A DNA stretch of 64,000 nucleotides from Sclerotiophoma versabilis (GCA_012274445.1 JAAROD010000026.1:62001-126000), one strand, 5' to 3'; counted from the first letter of the stretch, positions 20,810-36,800 are shown. A program made the numbers and translations. Notes: generated from the letters alone by a model not told the origin.

Positions 20810-23800
20810 TATTACAATCCTATATAGGCAAAGTAGTATAGTAATTAAGTAGCTAACTACAGCCCTTACTTATAAACTAGAGACAGAGTTAGGAAGGGCC
20901 TCCCTTTCCACAGTTACGTAATATGCTTATTAGTAAGTATAATACACGTAACTTGCTTATTAATAAGCATTGTATGTTATTGCTTATTAACAAGCAACGC
21001 TATATATTTTATTAGACTAACCCTAGTTGCTTATTAATAAGTATTATCTCCTAGTAAGTATATAGTTAGTAGGAACACAACCCTTATAGTTTATATTTAA
21101 CTTAGTTAATTAAGTTTATCTTTAGAATCTTAACCCTAACTCTTAAGCTAGATAGTCTACTCTATACTACTTATTATTACCCTCTATTATTATAGTGTCT
21201 TACTAGGCAATAACCCTAACTCTTATAGACTATCCTGTACTAGTGCTTATCTCTAAGAACTAATATAAATAGTGCTTACAAGCTTTGCTTAAAAGTATAA
21301 CTTTAACACTTTAAACACCCCTAAAGATAAGTACTACTTTAGAATCCTGTGCTACCCCTAGTAACTCTAACGCGTTACATAACTATATTAATAATAACCT
21401 TAATATAGATAAAGAATTAAACAGAGGCATAATAACCTCTACGTCTATAAGTGTATACCTAGTAGCTAAGCCTAAGACCTTTAATAGTACTTATAAGAAA
21501 CTAGAAGACTAGCTTATTAAATTTAACCTCTTCTTTATATTCTAGAGAGAACGTATCTCTAAGAAGAAATATGTAACACTTGTCTCTATATTTATAAAGA
21601 ACTACATGTTTACGTAGATTAAACTCTTTATCTAATATTACTATAGAAAAGGAACGTCTACTAACATTAACGTATAGATTAAAGACTTTAACCTATTTAA
21701 GAAACAGATACGCTAAGTATTTAGAGTATATAATAAACTAACTATTACATATTATAACATCTAATGCATTAAGTAAACTACGTTAGCTGCTAACTATGCT
21801 GCTAAGTTTTAGCAGCTAGCAATGTATACTAGCTAGGATAACACTGCGTTAATAATAATGTTCTAACAAGGACTAAAACTATAAGTTAAAGAGAAATTAA
21901 TGCAGACTGCTGCGTCTACTAGTAACTTTAACTCTTTAGTTAATACAGTAATTAATATTAATATTAAGCTGTATAAACTATAACAGGAATTGTAAGAGAA
22001 CCTACAGGCACGAATAACAGCCTATGCTACTCGCCTGCCTCTACGCAACCTATAGCAAAACAACCTTAACTAAGGAAACTAAGGAAGTAACTGCTACTAG
22101 CTAAACACTAAACACTATATATATAATAGCACTAGCAGCAGTTACTATAGACTAGAGGCTATAGACCTGTCTAACATTAACAAAGAACTAGAACCTAGAT
22201 AGAACTAGAAAAGCAAGAGTAGTAACAGGAAGGATAAGTCTAGTGTAACTTGTTATAGTTATAGTAAACAAGGCTACTACACTAAGGATTATTAATCTAA
22301 GAACAGAGTAGTTTAATAACTTAATATACTTACCTGCAGAAATGTAGATACTAGTAATAAATAGGAGGTTCTTACTAATAACATAGAACGTCTTATAGAA
22401 GACCTTAAGACTAGATCTAATAAGAACTATATTAAATTATCTAATAAGAATATAAGAGATGTCTGTAGCTAAGCACCTATACTATACTAGAAGCTAGATA
22501 AACAGCAGAAGCACCTATAGGACCTAATAGAATAACTATTAGAACAGATAGGCTAAATATATAAACGCAGATTGAAAGTGCGCAAATATAAGCAGCCTAC
22601 TATGTCTTAACAACTACGCGACACTGCTAGATAAGAAGTAGATAGAGGCATTATCTACGCTTCTAACACTAAAGAAAATTAGTATAATCTAGATATATAA
22701 GAGTTTAATAGGCGTGCAGATGCAGAACTAGCATGTTAAGAAATCTAAGACAATAACGCTACCTTTTAGGAAAACTATAATTAGATTACTAAGAGTATTA
22801 ACAAGAAACTATAATAAATAGTACTTTAAACTCGCGCAGGATAATAACAGGTTAACAACCTAAGTAAATCCTAACAGGATTAGTAGAAACATAATTTTAA
22901 TAAACTTAGTGCTAGTAACTATACTACATAACAGGAGCTTAAGTAATAAGTAAAAAACAACTAAAGTAGAAATAAGCCTAACTTTAATAGGAAGCTAGTG
23001 TTACTTCTTAACCTATAACTAGAGTACGCCTTAGACTACTAGAATCTAAATTATAGAAAGCTATTATAGACAGCATGCGTATACAACGCCTATTGCATAC
23101 ATAAATTAGAAAAACTAGGAAAGAGATAGTTCCTAACTCCTAGTACTATATGCAGGAAATAATAGTATAATTGCAAGAATAATATATGCAAAATGCACCT
23201 CTAGAACAAGTATTCTAAGCTGCACTTTCTAGGTATAGATAACTATTAGGAAATTGTATGTATGCAATTAGTTATTAACAGCTCCTGCTACAATCTACAC
23301 TAGCAGTGTTACCTTAACCTAAACTGCAAACTGCATAAGGGCAGCAAGATTATCTATAGATTTAGTAATAAGGAGACTTTTTTAGGTAAGCGCTAAAAGA
23401 GTACTCTGCTAAGCAATCTCTTAACACTATTAGAGACAGCTTACTTATTAGACTACCTATTAAGTTAAATAAAGTAGTATTATTAGCACTCTTAGACTTA
23501 GGAGCACAGGCAAACTACATATCCTAGGCAGTAATATACTAAGCAGGTCTTATACTACGCATAAAAGAACACGCCTATTTACTCTAAGTAGCTAATAGAG
23601 AATTAATGCTAGAAGAGCTGTATATTATATATAAGGTAATAGTAGCCCCTCTAGAGATACAGGGGCACTATAAGGAACTAACTCTAGACGTCTTTATAAA
23701 GGCCACGCATCATATTATATTAGGACTTCTCTAGTTATAAAAGTATAATCTAGAGATAGACTAGATATAGGAAAGACTTTTATTAAGATAATATAAATGT

Positions 23801-26800
23801 AGCACTAGTGCATTAAAGCCTACACAGCATGCGCTGTAACTAGTAGATAAGAAGAAGATTAATAATGTCTCTTTAACACATAAGATGTGCTAAGGTAGAG
23901 CAGTTAACTGTATAGATAAAGAAAGCCCTTCTATAATAGTTAAGGAGAATAAGAGTATACCTTCTAGTATACTAGATGTGTATAGACAGTACACCTAGAT
24001 ATTTAAAGAAGAGTTGTCTATAAAAGTACTACCTAAGTATTAACCCTAGAATTATAAGATTAAACTTAAGGAAGAGAAAGAACTACCCTTTAGGCCTATA
24101 TATTAGTTATCTAAGAAAGAGCTTGAGATACTACGCAAGTACATTAAGAAGAACCTTATAAAAGGATTTATTAGAAAATCTAAATCCCTAGTAGGATTCC
24201 CTATTCTTTTTATACTAAAGAAAGATAGTAAGCTAAGGCTTTACATTAACTACTAGAAGTTAAATAATATTACTATTAAGAATTATTATCTACTACCTAA
24301 TATATCTAAGTTATAAGACTAGTTATTAGGAGCGAAGTTCTTTACTATACTTAACTTATACAGAGCGTATAACCTTATACACATAAAGAAAGGCAAAGAA
24401 TAGAAGACAGTATTTAGAACCTATTATAGTTACTATAAGTATATAGTTATGCTATTTAGGCTAACTAATGCACTAGCAGTATATTAGGCACTAATTAACA
24501 ATATACTGCGAGCACACCTAGACATTATAGTAGTAGCATACCTTAATAACATCCTAGTATATAGTAAGACACTAGAAGAACACAAGGTCTATGTGTAATA
24601 AGTGTTAGAATGCTTAGTAATAGCAGATCTTAGGCTAAAGCTAGAGAAGTGTAAATAGTATAAGGAAGAAGTAGAGTTCCTTAGCTATGTTATAGAAAGA
24701 TATAGAGTTAAGATAAGTAAAAAGAAAATCTAGGTTATAAAGGATTAGCTAACACCTACTATAGTTAAGGGAATTTAAGAATTCCTTAGGTTTATTAACT
24801 TTAACTAATACTTTATTAAGGACTACTCTATAAAGGCCTTACTGCTTATAAGACTTATGTAGAAGGACACACCCTTTAAGTAGAAATAAGCGTAAGAGGA
24901 CGCTTTCTAATTACTTAAGTAAGCATGCATAGAGCCTCCTATACTAATTATATTTAGAAGTAGTAAACCTGCACACCTTAAGATAGATGCCTTAGATTTA
25001 GTATTAGGAGTATATATTACTTAAGAACAAGATAGTTAATAGCACTTAGTTACCTACTATTTAAGAAAGTTTACAGCACTAGAAGAACATTATAATGTAC
25101 ATAATAAGGAGCTTATAGCTATTGTTAATGTATTATAATATTAGAGAGTATACGCAGAAAGCTGCTTAGAACTTACTATCTACACAGATTATAAGAACTT
25201 AGTATATTTTACTACTACTAAGGTTCTAAACTAATAACAAGTACACTAGTTAGAAATGCTTAGTTAGTACAAATTTAAGATCCTGTACACGCTAGGGAAA
25301 GAAAACAGCAGAGCAGACGTACTTAGCTAACACTATAATCTTATAGGTAAAAAGATAATTAACAAATTTGCTATCCTTAGAGTTAACAAAGATAGGTCTT
25401 TAGGACTAATACAGCAGCTTAATCTAGTAATGCAAGTTTAGCAGAAACAACATATTCTAGAGCAAGTACTAGAGAAACTGTAAGAGAAAGTTATCTTAAG
25501 ATATTATAACAATGCGCTATATAGATACTCTAGTATTACCTGCACTATAGAACTTATTAAATAATATTATAAGTTTCCTAATATAAAGGACAAGGTTACT
25601 AAGTTTATTAGAAACTGCGTGTAGTACTAATAGAATAAGTATAGTATACACGCTAAGTATAGAGAGGCATAAGTAATAGAGCTACCTACAGCACTATAGA
25701 CAAACATTATAATAGATTTTATTACACAGCTACTATCCTCTAAGGACCCTATTACAGGATATACCTACGACTTAATCTTTATTATAGTAGATTAATTTAC
25801 TAAATATACTAAAATAATACTATTTAGACACAGCTACACTGCGCAGTAGCTAGCTATAGTATTTATTAATAAGATTATTTACTACTACAGAATACCTAAG
25901 TTAATTATTAGTAACAGAGATAAGCTTTTTATGTTAAACTATTAAACTATAATACTTACTATATTAGGTACTAAGAAAAAGCTATCTACAGCCTATTATC
26001 TATAAACAGACAGATAGACAGAAAGAATAAATTAGACTATAGAAACGTACCTTTAGATCTATAGCAACTAAAAACAAGACAACTAGGTTTTACTGTTACC
26101 TATAGCATAAATTGCATATAATAATAAGTTATTAGAAGTAATAGGTATAACGCTGTTCTTTGCAAACTACAGGAGACACCTAAATCTCTTTACTTAATCT
26201 CTTAATTGCTCTATTTAGACAGAATTAGCAATAGCTTTAGTAGTTAGGCTAAAGAAAGTATACTAGAAATTACTTAAAAATATTATATAAGCTTAGGAAC
26301 AAGCGATTTTATATATAAACTAGAAATAAAAAACAGCACCTTAGCTAAAGAAAAGAGATAAGGTTTATCTTCTTATAAAAAATCTTAGAATACAAAGAGT
26401 AATAAAAAAACTAGACAAGGTTAAGGTTAGACTATTTTTTATTTCTAAGCAAATTAGCCTAGTTAACTATTAACTTAAGCTACCTAAGGATGCAAAGATC
26501 TATCTAGTGTTCTATGTCTTGCTATTAGAACCTGCTAACCTAAGAATGCTAATCTAGAAAGACTTCTACTACTAAGCTAACGGCAATAATAAGTAGGAAG
26601 TTAAAAAAATAATAATATATTAGAGAACTAAGAAGAGTATTCAATACCTAGTTAAGTAGTTAGGTTACCTAGAATTAGAAAACATATAGGAACCTCCAAC
26701 GCACCTTATAAACTACTACTAATTAGTATAGAGGTACTATAGTTTGTAATAGACTTCTTAATAAGCCTAAGAGTAGCCTAGGTTACAGGTAAGGCATATA

Positions 26801-27807
26801 TACCTATTAATACTGCTAGACAATCTATCTCCTTAGCAAGATCTAGTTCTCCTAATTTAGCTATTTTATTTACTATATACAGCGCCTTTTGCCGCGCGTA
26901 ATTCTTAGCTTATTTTAGAATCTTCTTATTTTGTAACAACTACGCAATAATAGTTGCTAATAAGGTTTTATCTTCTTCTACCTTCTTTTTATACTCTTTG
27001 CAAGTATAATCTAGCAACTTTTATAATATATTAATATAAGGCTTTCTAGCCTTTATGCACTTAGCATACTTTAGACACTTTATAGTATTTAGTATAATAT
27101 AGCACTTATAGCCTTTAAAGAAACAATAGTTATAGAGAACTTTAGCAGGAGTGTTAGCTTAACAAATTTCTAGACTAAGTTAAAGGTTATAGGTGTAAGA
27201 AGATATCTTAATATACTAGTTACTAGATGCAGAAACAAGCTTAGTTTTATATAAGCCTAGATTCTAGTTATATAGTTTAAGGACAAACCTAAAGAAGGAG
27301 GAGGATAGTGTTACAATCCTGTGCAGGCAAAGCAGCACAGTAATTAAGTAGCTAACTACAGCCCTTACTTATAAACTAGAGACAGAGTTAGGAAGGGCCT
27401 CCCTTTGCACAGTTACGTAACATGCTTATTAGCAAGTATAATATACGTAACTTACTTATTAATAAGTATTATATGTTATTGCTTATTAATAAGCAATACT
27501 ATATATTTTATTAGACTAACTCTAGTTGCTTATTAATAAGTATTATCTCCTAGCAAGTATATAGTTAGTAGGAACACAACCCTTATAGTTTATGTTTAAC
27601 TTAGTTAATTAAGTTTATCTTTAGAATCTTAACCCTAACTCTTAAGCTAGATAGTCTACTCTATACTACTTATTATTACCCTCTATTATTACAGTATCTT
27701 ACTAGGTAATAACTCTAACCCTTATAGACTATCCTGTACTAGCGCTTATCTCTAAGAACTAATATAAATAGTACTTACAAGCTTTGCTTAAAAGTATAAC
27801 TTTAATA
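20810..27807 (+). mobile_element. Full-length RIP-killed copy of the same retrotransposon
   Basis: LTRs 20810-21308 and 27309-27807 (499 bp each) and target duplication GGTAT (20805-20809, 27808-27812). Total length is 6,998 bp, identical to the intact copies, so damage is essentially by base substitution, mostly C-to-T and G-to-A. Positions map by adding 11391 to copy B. Confidence 0.95.
21327..26764 (+). pseudogene. RIP-destroyed gag-pol
   Basis: The gag ATG has become ATA at 21327. Numerous TAG and TAA codons replace Trp, Gln and Arg codons across gag (to about 23468) and pol (about 23492-26764). The slippery T6A run is intact at 23378-23384, as expected for a sequence with no C or G to mutate. 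No function remains. Confidence 0.93.
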
Positions 27808-27812
27808 GGTAT

Positions 27813-30800
27813 ATACCTAGTATAAGAAGCTTATAAGTACACACAGTATCTTAATTTAAGTCTTTCTCTATAATATATATAAAAAGAGCTTTCTACTATA
27901 GTACTTCTTAATTAAAAGTATCTATAATTTACTACCTCTCTCTATAGGTATATTAAACAGATCCTAGCTAATTCTTTAAAAAAGTTTAGTAGGCTTTTCT
28001 TACTTCTAGTAGAAGACTACTTACTTAGTATAGGTTATTATATAAATCTTATAATCTTTTTAGAGTATACTATTAATATATATACTATATACTTATTATA
28101 TAAGAGCCTAGAGAGCCTCTAGGCCTAGATAACCTACTCTAGTGTGCTAAAGGTGCTTAGCAGAGCTCTATAGGTAGAATTTATATAATTATTTTATTAC
28201 TATATTAAGAATTAGAGGGTAGTAAGAAAGTAGCTTATATTTAAAAAAAGTAAAGTTATAAGCACGCTTAAGAGTAGTATATACAATGCTCCTATTTAAA
28301 TTATTAATATAATCTACTCTAAGTAAGCTGTCTAGCTCTAAGTACTAAACTTCTTTCTTCTAAAGGTATACTTTAGAAATAATATTAATATAGAACTCTT
28401 CTACTACTATAATATTCTTAAGAAGTATGTCTTCTATATATAGGCTACGCTTTCTATATAATATATTTTTAAATAAATAAGCTTCTTATTCTATAATAAA
28501 GAATGCCTAGGTGCCTACCTCTACTATATTAGTAGAATTAGCTAGGCAGAAGAATCTAGGTATAAGCTAATCTATGCTATTAACTAAGTATGTAGCTGCT
28601 CTATTATCTAAAATTATACTATCTAAGAGTAGATAAGCGTTAAAATCTATAAGGTTATAAACTATACTATCTAAGAGTAGATAAGCGTTAAAATCTATAA
28701 GGTTATAAACTCTAGGTTTCTTAGCTAGATTACTTAATTGTATTATTTTTAGATTAATTAGAGTAGCCTATATATTACCTAGAAACTTAACCTTAAGTAT
28801 TGCACTATTTACTAGTAGAGCTGTTATTACTAATAGAGCGTTTAAGGTCTAATTAAGCTACTTAATTACCCTTCTAGTATCTACGTGCTCTCTGCTCTTA
28901 AGCCTCTAGAAAGTATTCTTTTAATAACTTTTACTTATCTAGATAAGCAGTAAGAAGCTCCCTCTAACTGCTGTTTCTAGGCGTTAGTAATTAGTTAGTT
29001 TCTACCTATAAGTCTCTCCCTTTTATTTACAAGGGTAGGTATATCTACTTAAGCTTTTAGGGCTACTTATAGGCGCTTCTTAAGAAGTATCTGTTTAGTT
29101 TCTAAATATTATAAATACTTCTAGATTATTCTTCTCTACTCTTATAGTATGCTTATGTATTAAACTACTAAAGACTCTGCTTACTTAGTCTAAATTAAGC
29201 GTTTTAAGCTCTAGGATACTATTCTAGATAATCTTTTAGCTTATAGTATAAGCCTACTCTAGAGTAATTCTATAGCTTAAGGTATCTAAGAAATTCTATA
29301 TAGTAAGCGCCCCCTTAACCTCTATAAGCTTATATAACTTAGCTCTTATATAGAAGTAAAACTACTTTTAATACTAGTCCTATAGAGTAGCTTAACTTTA
29401 TTTAGCTACTCTAAGGTATTATCTATACTTAGCTCTTACCTAGTTCTAGGTACTAATATCTATTAGAGTAAGCTCCTCCTTAAGTGCCTAGACAAGCGCT
29501 TAGAGTATTGTTATATTATTAGTAATAAGCTTTACTATTACTAGTAAGAGGATTACTAGTAATACTATAGTGTTAACCTAGTTCTAGAGCTTCTATAAGT
29601 GCTCTGCCTTAGCTGCCTATTTACTTAATTTAACCTTATATATAGTAAGCTTCTAGTTATATATTTCTAAGCTTAATAAGCCTCTAGAGGTATTATAATT
29701 AATTAGTTAAGCGCTTTAGCTTTAGGTAGAGTAAGCTAGTAGATAATTAGAAGTAGTTAAGCTTAGAGTAGGCAGCTAAAGAGCTCTATTATACATACCT
29801 AGAGCGTCTAGAGTATCTAGATTAATAAGCTCCTATACGTCTTAAAGCTTAGCATGCTAGGTAAGTTAGATATACTAATTAGGCTAGTTAATATATAACC
29901 TTAATTAGTAGAGACCTATTAGAATTCCTAATAGAGCTTATATGCTATAGCTAACTAGCTTACCTATAGTAGTATTATACTAGAGAGAAGAAAATAAAGA
30001 GTAATTAGAGCTTCTAAGGTATATCCTATAAGCTCTTTCTAAGTGCGCAGATAGATCTACTATTCTTAGAAAGCTAGGCTTATAACTATAACAGAGCTTA
30101 TAAGACTATACTTAGGTAATTAATAGTATTTAATTAGTACTATCTAATCTATATCTAAAATATTAATTATATATAAAGGGAATTTAGGGGTTATATAATT
30201 TTACCTAATAAGCTTATAGGCTTCTAGAGACCTACTTAGTCTTATAACCTTATTAAGTAAGCCTTTAAGCTCTTATAGAGCTGCTTAGTAGTTAGGTACT
30301 AAAGTAACCTAATTAGAGTATAGAAGTAAGAAAAAAGCTCTATAGTAGTAATCTATACACTTTAGTACATAACACTTATATAACTACTAGAAGTATTATT
30401 CTAGTTAATATTAATATTTCTTAAAGTTCTGCTAACTTTAACTAGTACTATACTATATAGTATATTATAGATAAGGCTATTACTAATAAGCTCTGCTAGG
30501 TTCTTATGTTTACTTCTATATAGTAGTCTTCTCTTTTATAGTCTTTTCTTTTACTAATATTCTATATAGATTAATATCTATTATATTACTAACTACTTTT
30601 TCTACTCTTATAACTAGTCTCTATATAATACTGTTTTTAGTTTTAGAGTTTATAATTACTTCTCTATTATTACTTATATAACTATTTATACTTACTAGTA
30701 GCTTACTTAGTATATCTTCTACTATAAGGCCTTTATTATTTACTTCTATAGTACTATTAATCTTACTAGTTATACTAATAACTGCGCTGCTACTATCTAA

Positions 30801-30840
30801 AGTAAGAAGATATTTATAGCTTTTCTTAGCTACATGTCTA
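27813..30840. repeat. TA-rich RIP-degraded repeat DNA with a piece shared with the left end
   Basis: No gene. About 30086-30372 repeats 1384-1672 in the same orientation. A 48-bp tandem duplication lies at 28615-28710. Origin otherwise not recognised. Confidence 0.55.
28615..28710. repeat. 48-bp direct tandem duplication
   Basis: Two identical adjacent copies with period 48 (unit starts at 28616 and 28664). Identity after heavy mutation of the region implies that the duplication arose after RIP. Confidence 0.8.
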
Positions 30841-33800
30841 TATTAAAGTTATACTTCTAAGTAAAGCTTATAAGAATAATTTATATTAGTTTATAGATAT
30901 AAGCACTAGTATAGAAGAACCTATAAGAAATAAGGTTATTACCTAGTAAAACACTATAATAATAAAGAGTAATAATAAGTAGTATAGAGTAAACTATCTA
31001 GCTTAAGAGTTAGAGTTAAGATTCTAAAGATAAACTTAATTAATAAAGTTAAATATAATACTATAAGAGCAGTATTTCTATATACTATATACTTACTAGG
31101 AAATAATACTTATTAATAAGTAACTAGAGTTAGTCTAATAAAATATATAGTATTACTTATTAATAAGTAATAATATATAACTATATAAAGAAAGATTCTT
31201 TCTAACTCTGCCTCTAGCTTATAGGTAAGAGCTTTAGTTAGCTACTTGATTACTATACTGCTTTATCTACATAGGATTATAACACTATTCTTTTTCTTTT
31301 ATAGGTTTATTCTTAGACTATATAACTAGAATCTAGGCTTATATAAAACTAAGCTTATCTCTATATCTAGTAACTAGTATATTAAGATATTATCTTATAT
31401 CTTTAACTTTTAACTTAGTCTAGAAATTTATTAAGCTAATACTTCTACTAAAGGTTTCTATAACTATTCTTTAAAGGCTATAAGTACTATATTATACTAA
31501 ATACTATAAAGTGTCTAAAGTATACTAAGTATATAAAGGCTAGAAAGCCTTATATTAATATATTATAGAAGTTACTAGATTATACTTATAAAGAGTATAA
31601 AAAGAAAGTAGAAGAAGATAAGACTTTATTAGTAACTATTATTACGTAGTTATTATAAAATAAGAAGATTCTAAAATAGACTAAATATTATATAAGGTAA
31701 AAGGCACTATATATAGTAAATAAGATAGCTAAATATAAAGAACTAGATCTTACTAAGAAGAAAGATTATCTAGTAGTATTAATAGGTATATATACCTTAC
31801 CTATAACCTAGGCTACTTTTAAGTTTATTAAAAAATCTATTATAAATTATAGTATCTTTATACTAATTAGTAGTAATTTATAAGGTGCGTTAGAGGTTTC
31901 TATATATTTTCTAATTCTAGGTATCCTAACTACTTAACTAGGTATTAAATACCTTTCTTAGTTATTTAATATAATATTATTTTTTTAACTTTATACTTAT
32001 TATTACTATTAGCTTAGTAGTAGAAGTTCTTCTAGATTAGTATTTTTAGGTTAGTAGGTTCTAATAGTAAAATATAGAATACTAGATAGATTTTTATATT
32101 CTTAGGTAGCTTAAGTTAATAGTTAACTATACTAATTTACTTAGAAATAAAAAATAGTTAAACCTTAACCTTATTTAGTTTTTTTATTACTTTTTATATT
32201 CTAAGATTTTTTATAAGAAGAAAGGCTTTATTTTCTTTTTTTAGCTAAGGTACTGTTTTTTATTTCTAGTTAATAAATAAAATAGCTTGTTTCTAAGCTT
32301 ATATAGTGTTTTTAACTAATTTCTAGTATACTTTCTTTAGTTTAACTACTAAAGCTATTACTAATTCTATCTAAATAAGGTAATTAAGAGATTAAGTAAA
32401 GAGATTTAGGTATTTCCTATAGTTTTTAAAGAATAGTATTATACCTATTACTTCTAATAACTTATTATTATATATAATTTATACTATAGGTAATAGTAAA
32501 ACCTAGTTGTCTTATTTCTAGTTACTATAGATTTAAAGGTATATTTCTATAGTCTAATATATCCTTTCTATCTATCTATCTATTTAAAGATAATAGGCTG
32601 TATATAGCTTTTTCTTAGTACCTAATATAGTAAGTATTATAGTCTAATAGGTTAATATAAAACCCTATCTCTATTACTAATAATTAACTTAGGTATTCTA
32701 TAGTAGAAAATAATCTAATTAATAAATACTATAGCTAGCTGCTATACAGTATAGCTGTGCCTAAATAGTATTATTTTAGTATACTTAGTTAATTAGTCTA
32801 CTATAATAAAAATTAAGTTATAGGTTTATTCTATAATAGAGTTCTTAGAGGCTAGTAGGTATATAATAAAATATATTATAATATTTATTTATAGTACTAT
32901 TAGTAGCTCTATGACCTATACCTCTCTATACTTAGTATATATACTATACTTATTCTATTAGCACTATACGCAGTTTATAATAAACCTAGTAACCTTATTC
33001 TTTATATTAAAGAACTTATAGTATTACCTAATAAGTTTTATAGTATAAGTAATACTAGACTGTTAATATACTGTATTATTATATTATCCTAAGATAACTT
33101 TCTTTTAAAGTTCTTCTAGTACTTCCTCTAGAATATATTATTTCTACTAAACTTATATTACTAGATTAAGCTACTATAATAGTTTTACTATTCTATCCTT
33201 ATTAATATTAAAATAGTAAACTTATTAATTATGTTTTCACCTATAAGGTTATAGTATTAGCTAAGCATGTCTGCTCTACTGTTTTCTTTTTCTAGTATAT
33301 ATAGAATCTTAAACTTATACTACTTAAGTATTTTTAACTAGTATACTTATTATTAGTTTAGAACCTTAGTAGTAGTAAAGTCTACTAAGTTCTTATAATC
33401 TATATAGATACTAAGTTCTAAGTAGCTCTCTATATATACTCTCTAATATTATAATATATTAATAATAGCTATAAGCTTCTTATTATATATATTATAATAT
33501 TCCTCTAGTACTATAAATTTCCTTAAGTAGTAGGTAGTTAGATAGTATTAACTATCTTATTCTTAAGTAATATATACTTCTAATACTAAATCTAAGGTAT
33601 CTATTTTAAAGTATATAGGCTTACTACTTCTAAATATAATTAATATAAGATATACTTTCTTAAGTAATTAGAAAGTATTCTCTTATACTTGTTTTTACTT
33701 AAAGAGTATATTCTTCTATATAAGTTTTATAAGCAGTAAGGCCTTTATAGAGTAATTCTTAATAAAGTATTAGTTAAAGTTAATAAACCTAAGAAATCCT

Positions 33801-36800
33801 TAGATTCTCTTAATAGTAGTAGGTGTTAGCTAATTCTTTATAACCTAAATTTTCTTTATACTTATCTTAACTCTATATCTTCCTATATTATAGCTAAGGA
33901 ACTCTACTTCTTCCTTATACTATTTACACTTCTCTAGCTTTAGCCTAAGGTCTATTATTACTAAGTATTCTAACACTTATTATATATAGACCTTATATTC
34001 TTCTAGTATCTTACTATATACTAGGATGTTATTAAGGTATACTACTACTATAATATCTAGGTGTACCTATAGTATATTATTAATTAATACCTAATATACT
34101 ACTAGTGTCTTAGTAAGCCTAAATAGTATAACTATATACTTATAATAACTATAATAGGTTCTAAACACTATTTTCTATTCTTTACCTTTCTTTATATATA
34201 TAAAGTTATACGCTCTATATAGATTAAGTATAGTAAAGAACTTTACTTCTAATAGCTAATTCTATAACTTAGATATATTAGGTAGTAGATAATAATTTTT
34301 AATAGTAATATTGTTTAACTTCTAGTAATTAATATAAAGCTTTAATCTACTATCTTTCTTTAGTATAAATAGAATAGACAATCTTACTAGAGATTAAGAT
34401 TTTCTAATAAATTCTTTTATATAGTTCTCCTTAATATACTTATATAGTATCTTAACTTTCTTCTTAGATAGCTAATATATAGGCCTAAAGAGTAGTTCTT
34501 TCTCTTTCTTAAGTTTAATCTTATAATTCTAAGGTTAGTGCTTAGGTAGTACTTTTATAGATAACTCTTCTATAAATATCTAGGTATACTATCTATATAT
34601 ATTTTATATATTAGAAGGTATACTCTTATTCTTCTTAACTATTATAGAAAGGCTTTCTTTATCTATATAGTTAACTACTCTATCTTAGTATATCTTATAT
34701 ATTAAGAAGATATTATTAATCTTCTTTTTATCTACTAGCTATTATATTTGCTGTGTAGGCTTTAATATATTAGTACTATATTTATATTATCTTAATAAAA
34801 GTCTTTTCTATATCTAGATTATTTCTAGGTTATACTTTTATTACTAGAGAAGTTCTAGTATAATATTATATATAGCCTTTATAAAGATATTTAGAGTTAG
34901 TTTCTTATAGTGCCTTTATATTTCTAGAGAAGCTACTACTACTTTATATATAATATATAGCTCCTCTAGTATTAATTCTCTATTAGCTACTTAAAGTAAG
35001 TAGGTATATTTCTTTAAGTGTAGAATTAGACCTACTGTTATAATCTTGTGCAGACAAAGCAGCACAGTAATTAAGTAGCTAACTACAGCCCTTACCTATA
35101 AGCTAGAGCAGAGCCTAGAAGAATCTTCTTTTATATAGTTATATAACATACTTATTAATAAGTATAATATATATAACCTACTTATTAATAAGTATTATAT
35201 ATTATTACTTATTACTAAGTAATACTATATATCTTATTAGACTAACTCTAGTTACTTATTAATAAGTATTATCTCCTAGTGAGTATATAGTTAGTAGGAA
35301 CATAATTCTTATAGTTTGTGTTTAACTTAGTTAATTAAGTTTATTTTTAGAATCTTAACCTTAACTCTTAAGCTAGATAGTCTACTCTATACTACTTATT
35401 ATTACCCCTATTATTATAGTATTTTACTAGGCAATACTCTTAACCCTTATAGATTATCCTATACTAGCGCTTATCTCTAAGAACTAATATAAATAGTGTT
35501 TACAAGCTTTACTTAAAAGTATAACTTTAATACCTACTTAATATATTACTATCTAGAATATACAGTTTACCTATACTTCTAAGTCTAAGAGTGCTAATAA
35601 TACTACTCTATTTAACTTAATAAGTAGTCTAATAAGTAAGCTGTCTCTAATAGTATTAAGAGATTACTTAGTAGAGTACTATTCTAGTGCTTACTTAAAA
35701 AAGTTTCTTTATTACTAAATCTATATATAATCTTACTACCTTTATATAGCTTATAGTTTAGGTTTAGGTAATACTACTTATATAGATTATAGTAGAAGCT
35801 ATTAATAATAAATTTTATATATAAAATCTTCTAATAGTTATCTATACCTAGAAAGTATAACTTAAATTATTTATTCTAGAAGTATATTTTATATATATTA
35901 TTTTCTATATATAGTCTTAGAAGTTAAGAACTATTCTACTTTTAGTTTTTCTAACTTATATATATAGTAGGTATTATATATATATACTATCTATAATAGC
36001 TTTTTATAGTTTAGATTTTAGTAGTCTAAGGTATACTTAAGTTATAGGTTTAGAAGTAATATAGGCTTTCTATTAAAGTTAGGCTTACCTCTACTTTAGT
36101 TATTATTTACTTATTACTTAAGCTCTTATTATATAGCGTAGTTATAAGCACTAAGTTTATTAAAATTATAATTCTACTAATTCTATTAGGATTTATTTAG
36201 GTTGTTAACCTATTACTGTTTAGCGTAAGTTTAGAGTGCTAATTACTATAGTTTCTTATTAATACTCTTAGTAATCTAATTATAGTTTACTTAAAAGGTA
36301 GTATTATTATTTTAAAATTCTTAATATACTAGTTCTACTTCTATATACTTATTAAATTTATATATATCTATATTATACTAACTTCTATTAGTATTAGAGG
36401 CGTAGATAATACTTCTATCTACTTCTTATCTAGCAGTGTTACGTAGTTGTTAGGATGTTATAGGATGCTTATACCTGCGCACTTTTAATCTCTATTTATA
36501 TACTTATTTTATCTATTCTAATAGTTATTCTATTAGGTTCTATAGGTACTTCTACTATTTATCTAACTCTTAGTATAGTATAGGTGCTTAGCTTTAAATA
36601 CTCTATATCTTCTTATTAGATAGTTTAATATAGTTATTATTAGATCTAGTTTTAAAGTCTTCTATAAGACATTCTATATTATTAGTAAGAACCTTCTATT
36701 TATTACTAGTATTTATATCTTTATAGGTAAGTATATTAAGTTATAAAACTACTTTATTCTCTAATTAACAATTTCTAGTATAGTAGCCTTATTTACTATA

